From contig JAMLHJ010000007.1 of assembly GCA_023957245.1 (NCBI GenBank), positions 124,001-188,000 on the forward strand: a stretch of 64,000 nt of DNA, written 5' to 3'. Made by a program: the position numbers and the translations under genes. The first letter of the stretch is position 1. Each line of letters opens with the position of its first letter. Of this stretch, positions 7,076 to 15,681 are shown piece by piece. Under the pieces are notes generated by a model, which did no database searches, was not told the origin of the DNA, and worked only from the letters and a program-made list of their open reading frames with translations. The stretch comes from Chitinophagales bacterium (GTDB taxonomy: Bacteria; Bacteroidota; Bacteroidia; Chitinophagales; JADIYW01).

Positions 7076-8098
7076 ATGAATTTATTTAGTTTCCTTAATA
7101 AAGAAATAGCTATAGATTTGGGTACAGCAAATACCCTTATCATATATAAAGAACAAGTGGTCGTCGATGAACCATCAATTGTTGCTATAGATAAGAAGAG
7201 TGGTAATGTGATTGCTGTTGGTAAAAGAGCTATGATGATGCATGAGAAAACTCATGGTGACATTGAAACTATCCGCCCTTTGAAAGATGGTGTGATTGCA
7301 GATTTTAAAGCTGCTGAAGCCATGATTCGTGGATTTATTTCCATGATAAATGAGAATAATCGTTGGTTTAAACCATCTTTAACTATGGTGATTTGTGTTC
7401 CTTCAGGATGTACTCAGGTAGAGCAAAGAGCTGTTATAGAGTCTGCTGAGCGTGCTAATGCTAGAGAAAGATATTTGGTACATGAACCGATGGCTGCCGC
7501 TTTGGGAATTGGTTTGGATGTTGAACAGCCAGAAGGTCACATGATTATAGATATTGGTGGTGGTACAACAGAAATTGCTGTTATTGCATTGTCAGGTATT
7601 GTTACAGATCAATCTATCCGCGTGGCTGGTGATGATTTTACTAATGATATTATTGAGCATGTAAAAAGACAACATAATATTTTGATTGGTGAGCGTACTG
7701 CTGAACAGATTAAAATTCATGTTGGTGCTGCTATTCAAAACCTTGAAAATCCACCAGAAGACTTCCCAGTATATGGTAGAGATTTATTGACAGGAATTCC
7801 TAAACAAGTTATTGTAACTTATACAGAGATAGCTAGTTGCTTGGATAAATCTATTTCCAAAATTGAAGAAGGCATCATGAAAGCTTTGGAGAGTACTCCT
7901 CCAGAATTGGCTTCTGATATCTATCAAAGAGGTCTGCATCTTACTGGTGGTGGAGCTCTATTGAGAGGCTTGGATAAACGAATCAGTGCAAAAACAAAAT
8001 TGCCTGTTCAAGTTGCTGATGATCCACTTAGAGCGGTAGTAAGAGGTACAGGATTAGCATTGAAAAACAGACATAGATATACCTTCTTATTGAGTTAG
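7076..8098 (+). CDS. mreB: Rod-shape determining actin homologue MreB
   Basis: The 340-residue protein is an actin-fold ATPase that forms membrane-bound filaments and directs lateral wall synthesis. The phosphate-1 motif IAIDLGTANTLI is at residues 11-22, the connecting and phosphate-2 region is MIIDIGGGTTEIAVIALSGIV, and the adenosine motif is LHLTGGGALLRGLDKRI near residue 285. The N-terminus MNLFSFLNKEIAIDLG is standard. It is the first gene of the classical mreB-mreC-mreD-mrdA-rodA cluster, with 4 bases to mreC. The complete set indicates a rod-shaped or elongating cell. Confidence 0.97.
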   Translation: MNLFSFLNKEIAIDLGTANTLIIYKEQVVVDEPSIVAIDKKSGNVIAVGKRAMMMHEKTHGDIETIRPLKDGVIADFKAAEAMIRGFISMINENNRWFKPSLTMVICVPSGCTQVEQRAVIESAERANARERYLVHEPMAAALGIGLDVEQPEGHMIIDIGGGTTEIAVIALSGIVTDQSIRVAGDDFTNDIIEHVKRQHNILIGERTAEQIKIHVGAAIQNLENPPEDFPVYGRDLLTGIPKQVIVTYTEIASCLDKSISKIEEGIMKALESTPPELASDIYQRGLHLTGGGALLRGLDKRISAKTKLPVQVADDPLRAVVRGTGLALKNRHRYTFLLS

Positions 8099-8102
8099 TT
8101 AT

Positions 8103-8924
8103 ATGCGAAATCTATTCTATCTAATAGAGCGATTTCATTTATTGATAGCACTTCTAATTTTAGAAGGGATAGCATTGGCTTTGTTGAGAAAAGACAATGT
8201 TTACCAAGATTCTATAATTGGAAATGCATCAGCATCTGTATCTGGTCAGATTAATACTGCACGAAATAATGTTGTTCAATATTTTGACTTAAAAGATGAA
8301 AATAAAAGATTGGCAAATGAGAATATCTTTTTACTTTCTCAATTGAATTATGAAAAGAAGATTCCTATTGATTCAACTCTTCCATCTCAATCAGAAACAG
8401 CTTTATTTGATTATATAGTAGCTCAAGTAATTGATAACGATGTTACTCAATCTGTCAATTATTTAATGATCAATAAGGGAGCTAAAGATGGAGTTGAGAG
8501 AGGTTTGGGTGTAGTGACTGGCTCTGGTGTTGTGGGAATTGTTACTCATGTTTCTAATAATTATTCTCTTGTGATGTCAGCCATCAGTACCAAATCTAGG
8601 ATAAGCGTTAAGCATAAAGGTACTGATGCATTTGGTAATCTTACTTGGGATGGAACAGACCCATGGCGATTGAGTGTCGATAATGTCAGCAAAACAAATA
8701 CTGTTGCCAAAGGAGATACTTTTTATACAGCAGGCTATAGTAATTTTTTTCCTCCAGAAATACCGACAGCTATTGTAACAGATGTTGAACAAGATCCATC
8801 TACAAGTTTCTTATATATTGATGTCGTTTTAGCTTATGATATGGATAAGTTGAATTATGTCTATATTGTAAAAAGTAAGGACAAACCTCAAATTGATTCT
8901 TTAAAAAGTCTGATTTTAAATTAA
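8103..8924 (+). CDS. mreC: Rod-shape determining protein MreC
   Basis: A 273-residue bitopic membrane protein: a short cytoplasmic N-terminus, one membrane segment at about residues 10-27, a coiled-coil stretch around residues 55-80 (NVVQYFDLKDENKRLANENIF) and the beta-rich MreC core with MINKGAKDGVERGLGVVTGSGVVGIV. MreC links the MreB cytoskeleton to the periplasmic PBP2/RodA synthase and activates it. Spacing of 4 bases from mreB and 3 bases to mreD indicates one operon. Length is close to other Bacteroidota MreC proteins. Confidence 0.95.
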   Translation: MRNLFYLIERFHLLIALLILEGIALALLRKDNVYQDSIIGNASASVSGQINTARNNVVQYFDLKDENKRLANENIFLLSQLNYEKKIPIDSTLPSQSETALFDYIVAQVIDNDVTQSVNYLMINKGAKDGVERGLGVVTGSGVVGIVTHVSNNYSLVMSAISTKSRISVKHKGTDAFGNLTWDGTDPWRLSVDNVSKTNTVAKGDTFYTAGYSNFFPPEIPTAIVTDVEQDPSTSFLYIDVVLAYDMDKLNYVYIVKSKDKPQIDSLKSLILN

Positions 8925-8927
8925 TAC

Positions 8928-9458
8928 ATGTCTTTAGCATTCTATATACAAATATTTATTCTAGCAGCTGTTCTTTGTTTGGGACAGATATTTGTATTTG
9001 ATTTAATTCATATCACTGGGTTTGGCAAAGTAATGGTTTACCCATTGTTGCTGTTGCTTATTCCTACTTATGTGCCTAGTTTGATAGTCATGTTGATAGG
9101 TTTTGCAATTGGTTTTGTGATGGACTTTTTATTAGGAACTGGAGGCCTTCACACTGCTGCAATGACTTTTATGGGATTTTCTAGAAATTATATTATTCAG
9201 ATGATTATGCCTAATTTGAGTAATGAAAATAGAGATAAACTCATCATGGAAGAAATGGGAATCAATCGTTTTATATTATTGATTTTTCTGAGCATGTTAG
9301 TTCATCAATTCGTATATTACTTTATTGAACGTTTCTCATTTCATAGTTTTATTTATACTTTAAGAAGAATAGGCACAGGAACATTATTGTCCTCTTTTGT
9401 TATTTCATTAATTGCGTTATTAATAGTAAATATTGATAAAAGAAAGGGTAGGCTATGA
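8928..9458 (+). CDS. mreD: Rod-shape determining protein MreD
   Basis: A very hydrophobic 176-residue protein with about five membrane segments, containing PLLLLLIPTYVPSLIVMLIGFAIGFVMDFLLGT, as in MreD of Bacteroidota. MreD is the polytopic partner of MreC in the elongasome. Identification depends on the hydrophobic pattern plus its place between mreC and mrdA; its stop overlaps the mrdA start by 4 bases. Sequence divergence of this family makes motif evidence thin but the gene order is decisive. Confidence 0.92.
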   Translation: MSLAFYIQIFILAAVLCLGQIFVFDLIHITGFGKVMVYPLLLLLIPTYVPSLIVMLIGFAIGFVMDFLLGTGGLHTAAMTFMGFSRNYIIQMIMPNLSNENRDKLIMEEMGINRFILLIFLSMLVHQFVYYFIERFSFHSFIYTLRRIGTGTLLSSFVISLIALLIVNIDKRKGRL

Positions 9459-11320
9459 GCAATAATGCAGATAGTAGAGCTGGTTTATTAAGAATCGGAG
9501 TGTATGTTGTAGCCGTCGTCTTTCTATTGAAACTATTTTCATTACAGATTACAGATAAAACATATAAGCTTCAAGCTCGTAATAATGTTGTAAAAAAAAT
9601 GACTGTTTATCCTTCCAGAGGATTGATATTAGACAGGAAGGGTAGGGTGATTGTATCTAATGATGCAGTTTATGATATAGAGATTCAGTATAGTTTACTG
9701 AAAAAAATCCCTTTAGACACTGCATTATTTTGTGAATTATTGAATACTACACCAGAGTTTGTTAGTAAACGTTTAGATGAGATTAAAAGAACATCACCTA
9801 ATAAACCGACACCTATCATTAAGATGGTAGAGCAATCCGCTTTTGCAAGATTTCAGGAAAATTTATTTTTATTTCCAGCAGTGACCTATACAACTCGTAC
9901 AGTAAGGAGATATCCTTATGGAGGTGCTGCTCACGTTTTGGGTTACCTTGCTGAGGCTAATAAACAACAGATAGATAATTCTGCTGGTTATTATGAAATG
10001 GGTGATTATGTGGGTATTACAGGTTTGGAATCTTATTATGAAGAATATTTAAGAGGGAAAAAAGGATTTACCTATCAGATAATGGATGTTAGAGGTAGAA
10101 ATCAAGGAGTTTATAATGAAGGCTCTGAAGATACCAAACCTACATCAGGTTATGACATGGTTAGCTCTTTGGATATTTTATTACAGACTTATGGTGAATT
10201 GCTCATGCAGAATAAATCTGGTTCAGTAGTAGCGATAGAACCATCTACAGGTGAAGTGCTAGCTTATATCAGTAGTCCTGGTTATGACCCCAATTTGTTG
10301 GCAGGTCGTTATCGTGGACACAATTATGGAGAATTGAATAAAGATAAGACCAAACCATTAATTAATAGACCCATTTCAGCTACCTATCCTCCTGGATCTA
10401 CTTTTAAAATTCCCGCAGATTTAGTAGTGTTTAATAATGGAGTGCATAGTCCAGAATGGAGCTATGCTTGTTCAGGTGCATATTACGGAGGTAGTGTACG
10501 TGTCAAATGCCATGGTAGCCATTTTCTTCCTAATGTAGTGTCTGCATTAAAACAATCTTGTAATGCATATTCTTGTACGGTTTTTAGAGATATGGTGATG
10601 GACTCTACTTTAGGAACACCAGAACAAGCCTATACGAGATGGCGAAATGGTATTATGGCATTTGGATTTGGAAATGTATTGGGAATAGATTTATCTGGTG
10701 AAAAGAAGGGAAATGTCCCCTCGGCAGATTATTACAATCGTATTTATGGCAAAGGAAGATGGAAAGCCAATACAATCATTTCTGTAGCTATTGGACAAGG
10801 TGAGGTTTTGTCAACGCCTATACAGATGGCTAATATGATAGCTGCAGTAGCTGAAGATGGGACTTATTATTCTCCGAGGTTATTGAAGTATTTTGTAAAA
10901 GATAGAAAAATATATAAACCGACTACTGAAAAACATAGTGTAGGTATTCCTGATTATTTTTTTCCATCTATTAAAGAAGCACTTGCAGAAACGGTACGTA
11001 GTGGTACTGCAGCAAGATTAAAGTCAACAGATTTTGATTTTGCTGGAAAAACAGGTACAGCTCAAAATCCTCATGGTAAGGACCACTCTATGTTTGTGGC
11101 TTATGCTCCATTGGAAAATCCAGTTATTGCAATAGCTGTTGTAGTTGAAAATTCAGGTTTTGGTGCTACTTATGCTGGTCCTATTGCCTCTTTGATGATT
11201 GAAAAATATTTGAATGATACGATTTCTTCCAAAAGGTTATATTTAGAAGAGAGAATGTTAAAAGCTAATTTATTATGGGCAAAAGACAGTACAGTCAAAA
11301 CCAACTTGATTCTACAATAA
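9455..11320 (+). CDS. mrdA: Penicillin-binding protein 2, elongasome transpeptidase
   Basis: The 621-residue class B penicillin-binding protein has an N-terminal membrane anchor (about residues 12-30), a PBP dimer domain beginning YPSRGLILDRKGRVIVSNDA, and the transpeptidase domain. Active-site motifs are SxxK (S315-TFK in YPPGSTFKIP), SxN (QSCNAYS) and KTG at 532-534 (AGKTGTAQNP). It crosslinks peptidoglycan during cell elongation with RodA as glycosyltransferase partner. It overlaps mreD at the start by 4 bases and rodA at the end by 46 bases. All catalytic motifs are present, so it should be active and penicillin-sensitive. Confidence 0.97.
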   Translation: MSNNADSRAGLLRIGVYVVAVVFLLKLFSLQITDKTYKLQARNNVVKKMTVYPSRGLILDRKGRVIVSNDAVYDIEIQYSLLKKIPLDTALFCELLNTTPEFVSKRLDEIKRTSPNKPTPIIKMVEQSAFARFQENLFLFPAVTYTTRTVRRYPYGGAAHVLGYLAEANKQQIDNSAGYYEMGDYVGITGLESYYEEYLRGKKGFTYQIMDVRGRNQGVYNEGSEDTKPTSGYDMVSSLDILLQTYGELLMQNKSGSVVAIEPSTGEVLAYISSPGYDPNLLAGRYRGHNYGELNKDKTKPLINRPISATYPPGSTFKIPADLVVFNNGVHSPEWSYACSGAYYGGSVRVKCHGSHFLPNVVSALKQSCNAYSCTVFRDMVMDSTLGTPEQAYTRWRNGIMAFGFGNVLGIDLSGEKKGNVPSADYYNRIYGKGRWKANTIISVAIGQGEVLSTPIQMANMIAAVAEDGTYYSPRLLKYFVKDRKIYKPTTEKHSVGIPDYFFPSIKEALAETVRSGTAARLKSTDFDFAGKTGTAQNPHGKDHSMFVAYAPLENPVIAIAVVVENSGFGATYAGPIASLMIEKYLNDTISSKRLYLEERMLKANLLWAKDSTVKTNLILQ

Positions 11321-12543
11321 TTATTGTCTATTTATTATTAATAGCAATAGGTTGGTCGGCAATATTTGCTACCCAATATGATGGTACATTTTCTATTTTT
11401 GACCTTTCTTCCAACCATGGGAAACAATTGTTGTGGATGGGCGTTTCTGGGTTGATATTTTTTATCATTTTGGGAATTGACAGATTGTTTTTGATGAATA
11501 TTTCCTATTTGGTTTATGGTTTAGTCCTGTTGTTGCTTCTATCAGTGTTTGTAATCGGTGCGGCTACTAAAGGTAATCTCAACTGGATTGATTTAGGATT
11601 TTTCAAACTTCAACCTTCTGAATTTGCTAAGATGGCTACTGCTATGGCACTTGCAAGATATTTGGATACTCCTCAAGTGCGTTTTAATACATGGAAGCAG
11701 AGAGCAATTGCTTTTACTATTGTTGGTGTTCCTTTACTCATCGTATTGGCACAAGGAGATGCTGGTTCTGCATTAGTATTCTTTAGTTTTGTGATGGTTT
11801 TCAATCGTGAAGGATTGAGTAATTGGTTTATCTATTTAGGCATCTATGTAGTCTTTATTTCTCTTTTAGCATTGTCATTAGATAAGTTTTTATTGATAGG
11901 TGGAATAGTTGTTTTGTTTTCTATCATTCTAGCATATATCTATATTGTCTTGCCTAGAGAACGAACTATAGTTGCTTTGATTGTAGGGCTGATGTTAGTT
12001 TCTATTGGATATATTATTGCAGTAGATACAGCTTTTCACTCGATATTAAAACCTCATCAACAAGACCGTATTAATATTATCCTAGGTAAATTGGAAGATA
12101 ATAAGGGTGTTGGCTATAACTTGGCTCAATCAAAGATTGCAATTGGTTCAGGTGGCCCTTTTGGAAAAGGGTGGCTTCATGGTACGCAGACAAGATATGA
12201 TTTCGTTCCTGAAATGAGTACTGACTTTATCTTCTGTTCAATAGGTGAGGAGTGGGGATTTTTAGGATCTTTGGTATTGATAGGATTATTTGTTGTATTT
12301 ATTCAAAGGCTGATTACAGTTGCAATGCGACAGCGGACAGTTTATGCCAGAGTATATATTTATTCAATTGCATCGATAATATTTATGCATTTTATGATTA
12401 ATATAGGTATGACAATTGGCTTATTGCCAGTGATAGGTATTCCTTTACCTTTTATTAGTTATGGGGGTTCTTCTCTATTGTCGTTTTCTGTTATGGTGGC
12501 AATAGCTGTCAAATTGGATAGTGAAAGATTGGTGACAGCCTAA
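11275..12543 (+). CDS. rodA: Peptidoglycan glycosyltransferase RodA
   Basis: A 422-residue SEDS-family membrane protein with about ten membrane segments. Recognisable SEDS features are NWIDLGFFKLQPSEFAKMA, DRINIILG, SKIAIGSGGPFGKGWLHGTQT, FVPEMSTDFIFCSIGEEWGF and the C-terminal GLLPVIGIPLPFISYGGSSL. RodA polymerises lipid II into glycan strands together with PBP2. The start ATG at 11275 lies within the end of mrdA, a 46-base overlap, and gives an N-terminus like that of other Bacteroidota RodA proteins. It closes the rod-shape operon. The following 124 bases contain no gene or obvious terminator. Confidence 0.96.
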   Translation: MGKRQYSQNQLDSTIIIVYLLLIAIGWSAIFATQYDGTFSIFDLSSNHGKQLLWMGVSGLIFFIILGIDRLFLMNISYLVYGLVLLLLLSVFVIGAATKGNLNWIDLGFFKLQPSEFAKMATAMALARYLDTPQVRFNTWKQRAIAFTIVGVPLLIVLAQGDAGSALVFFSFVMVFNREGLSNWFIYLGIYVVFISLLALSLDKFLLIGGIVVLFSIILAYIYIVLPRERTIVALIVGLMLVSIGYIIAVDTAFHSILKPHQQDRINIILGKLEDNKGVGYNLAQSKIAIGSGGPFGKGWLHGTQTRYDFVPEMSTDFIFCSIGEEWGFLGSLVLIGLFVVFIQRLITVAMRQRTVYARVYIYSIASIIFMHFMINIGMTIGLLPVIGIPLPFISYGGSSLLSFSVMVAIAVKLDSERLVTA

Positions 12544-12667
12544 AATATCTTAAAAAATTGCACAGTTATTTTTCACTAAGTTGAATAAATAGCATTTAAT
12601 TTTTCTTAAGTATTTTTCTTTTATCGTTAAGCGTTGTAATTTTCAGAAAATCAGATTAATTTAAGGT

Positions 12668-14059
12668 ATGAGTGCATTTGATATTCTTGTTTTAGGTTCT
12701 GGACCTGGTGGTTATGTTGCGGCTATACGTGCTGCTCAATTAGGCAAAAAAGTAGCTCTCATAGAGAAAGATGCTTTGGGTGGTGTATGCCTGAATTGGG
12801 GATGTATTCCTACTAAAGCATTGTTGAAAAGTGCTCAGGTATATCAATATTTACTAGAGGCTGAGAAGTATGGATTGAATGCCAAAAAGATAGAAATAGA
12901 TTTTGTGAAAATAGTTGAGCGAAGTAGAAATGTCGCTGAAACAATGAGTAAGGGAATCAAATATTTGATGCAAAAAAATAAAATTACGGTCATTGAAGGT
13001 TATGGTAAAATAAAACCAGGAAGAAGGGTAGAAGTGACCGATGATAATGGCGAAATTTCTGAATACAAAGCTGAACATATTATTATAGCTACAGGTGGTC
13101 GTTCAAAACCATTGACATCTCTACCGCAAGATGGTCAATTGATATTTGATTATAAAAGAGCTTTATCTCTTGATTCTTTGCCTAAGAGTTTGGTGATAGT
13201 GGGAGCGGGTGCTATTGGGTGTGAATTTGCCTATTTTTATCAATCTCTTGGTGTTCAGGTTACTTTGATAGAATATTTTAATAAAATTGTTCCTAATGAA
13301 GATGTTGAAGTTTCCCAATTATTAGAAAAATTATATTCTAAAATGGGTATGAGAGTTTTGACTTCTAGTAGAGTGATTACTTCTAGAGTTGAAGATAAAA
13401 AACCAGTCTTATTGATATCAACTGCAAATGGAGAAGAAGAAATAGAAACAGATGTGGTTCTTTCAGCAGCTGGTGTTGTGGCAAATATTGATAATATTGG
13501 AATAGAATATACTGGTATTGAATTGATAAATGGAAAAATTAAAACAGATGCCTATTATCGCACCAATGTTGAAGGATTTTATGCGATTGGCGATGTGACG
13601 ACAGGGCAGTCATTAGCGCATGTGGCTTCTGCTGAAGCAATTGTCTGTGTTGAAAATATTGCAGGCCATCGTGTAGTTCCTATCAATTATAATAATATAC
13701 CAGCTTGTACTTATTCATTCCCTGAAATAGCTTCTGTAGGCTATACAGAACAAAAAGCTAAGGAATTGGGATATGAAATATTAGTGGGTAAATTTCCTTT
13801 TTCTGCCTCGGGTAAAGCTCAAGCTGCTGGACATTCAGACGGTTTTGTGAAGGTGATTATTGATAAAAAGTATGGTGAAATTTTGGGTGCTCACATGATA
13901 GGAGCTAATGTGACTGAAATGATTTCCGAAGTGGTGTTAGCTAGACATATAGAATCTACGGGACGAGATTTATTACATACCATTCATCCACATCCTACTA
14001 TGTCAGAAGCGATTATGGAGGCTACCGCGGCAGCTTATGGAGAGGTGATTCATTTGTAG
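12668..14059 (+). CDS. lpdA: Dihydrolipoyl dehydrogenase (E3)
   Basis: The 463-residue flavoprotein has an N-terminal FAD-binding GSGPGGYVAAIRAAQLG motif, the redox-active disulfide in GGVCLNWGCIPTKAL (Cys pair four residues apart), an NAD-binding VGAGAIGCEFAYFYQSLG region and the C-terminal interface with HPHPTMSEA supplying the catalytic His-Glu pair. It reoxidises dihydrolipoamide in 2-oxoacid dehydrogenase and glycine cleavage complexes. It is a single gene here with no E1 or E2 neighbours, so it probably serves several complexes; the lipoate-attaching lipB lies about 10 kb away. Confidence 0.96.
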   Translation: MSAFDILVLGSGPGGYVAAIRAAQLGKKVALIEKDALGGVCLNWGCIPTKALLKSAQVYQYLLEAEKYGLNAKKIEIDFVKIVERSRNVAETMSKGIKYLMQKNKITVIEGYGKIKPGRRVEVTDDNGEISEYKAEHIIIATGGRSKPLTSLPQDGQLIFDYKRALSLDSLPKSLVIVGAGAIGCEFAYFYQSLGVQVTLIEYFNKIVPNEDVEVSQLLEKLYSKMGMRVLTSSRVITSRVEDKKPVLLISTANGEEEIETDVVLSAAGVVANIDNIGIEYTGIELINGKIKTDAYYRTNVEGFYAIGDVTTGQSLAHVASAEAIVCVENIAGHRVVPINYNNIPACTYSFPEIASVGYTEQKAKELGYEILVGKFPFSASGKAQAAGHSDGFVKVIIDKKYGEILGAHMIGANVTEMISEVVLARHIESTGRDLLHTIHPHPTMSEAIMEATAAAYGEVIHL

Positions 14060-14263
14060 ATTTGTCAATTTTTATTTCATTTCTATATTTTGAATTGTTA
14101 TATATTAAAGTTCAGCTAACCATTTAATTAACTTAAAATATTTTACTATTGACGTTGGTTACTTTTGTATATTTACTTCATTTATTTAATCTTCTTTGTT
14201 TCTTAGTTTTGTTTTTTTTGAGTTTTTTTTGTAATTTTATAAATATTTTTTAAATAAAATGCA

Positions 14264-14473
14264 ATGAAAGTTTTAGTGGAAATTTCTGATAATGACGTTG
14301 CTTTTGGAATGAAAGTACTGAAGAGTCTTTCTTTTATAAAAAGGACAAAACTTATAACACCTGCTGATAATGAACTTCTGAGCAGTCTAAAAGATGCTGC
14401 AGAGCAAGTGAGATTACATAAGCAAGGAGTGTTGAAATTGAAAACAGCACAGGAGCTTTTGGATGAATTATAG
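14264..14473 (+). CDS. Small antitoxin-like protein of a toxin-antitoxin pair
   Basis: A 69-residue protein beginning MKVLVEISDNDVAFGMKVLKSLSFIK and ending KTAQELLDEL. Small proteins of this shape, with a short N-terminal strand and a helical acidic tail, precede RelE-family toxins in many Bacteroidota. It overlaps the downstream toxin gene by 11 bases, so translation is coupled. No DNA-binding motif is obvious by eye. The role is inferred mainly from the coupling with the RelE-like gene; the antitoxin would bind and block the toxin. Confidence 0.7.
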   Translation: MKVLVEISDNDVAFGMKVLKSLSFIKRTKLITPADNELLSSLKDAAEQVRLHKQGVLKLKTAQELLDEL

Positions 14474-14798
14474 CATAATTCCAACTCATCAATTTGAAAA
14501 GGAGCTTAAACGATTGGTAAAGAAATTCCCATCTCTTAAAAATGAATTTGCTTTACTAATAAACGAAATTTCTTCGAACCCAACATTAGGTGTATTCCTA
14601 GGTAACAATTGCTATAAGGTTCGTTTAGCAATAGCAAGTAAAGGAAAAGGTAAAAGTGGAGGAGCTAGAATTATTACATATCTATATATTGAAATGCAAG
14701 TAGTTTATCTTCTTACTATTTATGATAAGGGAGAAAAATCAGATGTAAAAAATCATGAACTAGAAGAATTGATAAATAGTTTAGAATTAGATATTTAG
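14463..14798 (+). CDS. RelE/ParE-family toxin
   Basis: A 111-residue protein with the RelE-superfamily pattern: an N-terminal strand-helix MNYSIIPTHQFEKELKRLVKKFPSLKNEF, then NCYKVRLAIASKGKGKSGGARIITYLY, and a C-terminal strand VVYLLTIYDKGEKSDV. The KGKSGGARI segment is typical of the RelE-like group that includes HigB-like mRNA interferases. These toxins cut mRNA on the ribosome when the antitoxin is degraded. It is preceded, with overlap, by the small antitoxin-like gene. The cassette sits alone between lpdA and a methionine sulfoxide reductase, a common position for a transferred stability module. Confidence 0.82.
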   Translation: MNYSIIPTHQFEKELKRLVKKFPSLKNEFALLINEISSNPTLGVFLGNNCYKVRLAIASKGKGKSGGARIITYLYIEMQVVYLLTIYDKGEKSDVKNHELEELINSLELDI

Positions 14799-14814
14799 TG
14801 ATAGAAAATTATGA

Positions 14815-14875
14815 AACTTTCAGTTTACACACTTTGTGAGAGACTACCACACTTTACGAGATAGTGTCAAAATTA
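14815..14875. repeat. Imperfect direct repeat, possible mobile-element remnant
   Basis: After the toxin gene, CACACTTTGTGAGAGACTAC is followed by CACACTTTACGAGATAGTG, an imperfect tandem of about 18 bases, preceded by AACTTTCAGTTTA. Sequence of this sort recalls ends of transposable elements in Bacteroidota, but no transposase remains and no second end was found. It may mark how the toxin-antitoxin cassette arrived. Low confidence. Confidence 0.25.
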
Positions 14876-14880
14876 TATTA

Positions 14881-15363
14881 CTAGACCAAGTTGTCTGCTA
14901 ACCAATTACATAATTCAGTTAAATATTTTTGATCTATTGTGTCAAAATCGTCCAATAAATCACTATCAACATCTAATACTCCAATTACTTTTTCATTTCT
15001 TATGAGTGGAATTACAATTTCACTCTGAGATGCTGAACTACAAGCTATATGACCTGGAAATTCATTTACATTTGGAACAATTAATGATTTTCTACTTTTC
15101 CAAACACTACCACAAACACCCTTGCCAAAAGCAATTCGAGTACAAGCAATTGGACCTTGAAATGGACCTAAAATCAATGATTCTTCATCTACCCAATAAA
15201 ATCCCACCCAGAAAAAATCAAAACCTTGTTTTAGAGCAGCGACTACATTTGCCAAATTTGCAATTCTATTTGTTTCGCCATTAACCAATGCATGTATCAT
15301 TGGTATGAGCTGTTGATACTTTTCTTCTTTAGTTCCTTCTAAATTTATACTTGTTTCAGCCAT
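14881..15363 (-). CDS. msrC: Free methionine-(R)-sulfoxide reductase (GAF-domain fRMsr)
   Basis: A 160-residue single GAF domain. It has the three family cysteines, in GPIACTRIAFGKGVCG and GHIACSSASQSEIVIPL, and the end segment IGVLDVDSDLLDDFD. Free methionine-(R)-sulfoxide reductases of this YebR/MsrC type reduce free oxidised methionine with thioredoxin as electron donor. The gene is transcribed alone from the minus strand, convergent with the toxin gene. Length and the Cys arrangement fit the family well. With several thioredoxins encoded 3 kb away, the electron supply is plausible. Confidence 0.88.
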   Translation of the reverse strand: MAETSINLEGTKEEKYQQLIPMIHALVNGETNRIANLANVVAALKQGFDFFWVGFYWVDEESLILGPFQGPIACTRIAFGKGVCGSVWKSRKSLIVPNVNEFPGHIACSSASQSEIVIPLIRNEKVIGVLDVDSDLLDDFDTIDQKYLTELCNWLADNLV

Positions 15364-15489
15364 GGTTTTTTCTAATTGTGTACAAAAATGGTATTTTTTT
15401 AAAATAAATCCTTATTCTCTAAAATACCAATCTAATTATTTTCATTTTCTTTCATCTGCCATCTTGAGTGTATAGCCCAATCAGTTTTA

Positions 15490-15513
15490 GATGCTGAACA
15501 TAGTTTCGGCATC
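15490..15513. other. Small inverted repeat
   Basis: GATGC at 15490-15494 and GCATC at 15509-15513 flank an inner GAA (15496-15498) and TTC (15504-15506), making a short hairpin with one mismatch between the two stems. Hairpins of this kind recur between genes in Bacteroidota. It may serve as a weak terminator or repeat; no further role is visible. Confidence 0.3.
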
Positions 15514-15519
15514 CTCAAC

Positions 15520-15670
15520 CGCTAGTCTTTTCACATTTTTACATTATTTCATTGTTGAATTTCTACGTTTCCACATTTCTTCATTTCCACATTTCTTCAT
15601 TATTTCATCATTTCATTACTTTATTATTTCATTATTCCATTGTCATTACAATTATCTTTGTGATTTTTAT
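15520..15670. repeat. Low-complexity pyrimidine-rich region
   Basis: The non-coding strand reads as degenerate repeats of units such as TTTCCACATTTCTTCATT and TTTCATTATT for about 150 bases, running up to the start of the Fsr-like transporter gene. The open frame of 63 codons within it encodes only Phe, His, Ser and Ile and is an artefact of composition. Such a region can change length by slippage and could affect expression of the transporter gene behind it. No -7 box of the TANNTTTG type is obvious within it. Confidence 0.5.
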
Positions 15671-15681
15671 ATTTTATTGTG

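Noticed and set aside
14203-14484. 93-codon frame opposite the antitoxin gene
   Set aside because: Antisense to a better-supported gene, which is coupled to a RelE-family toxin.
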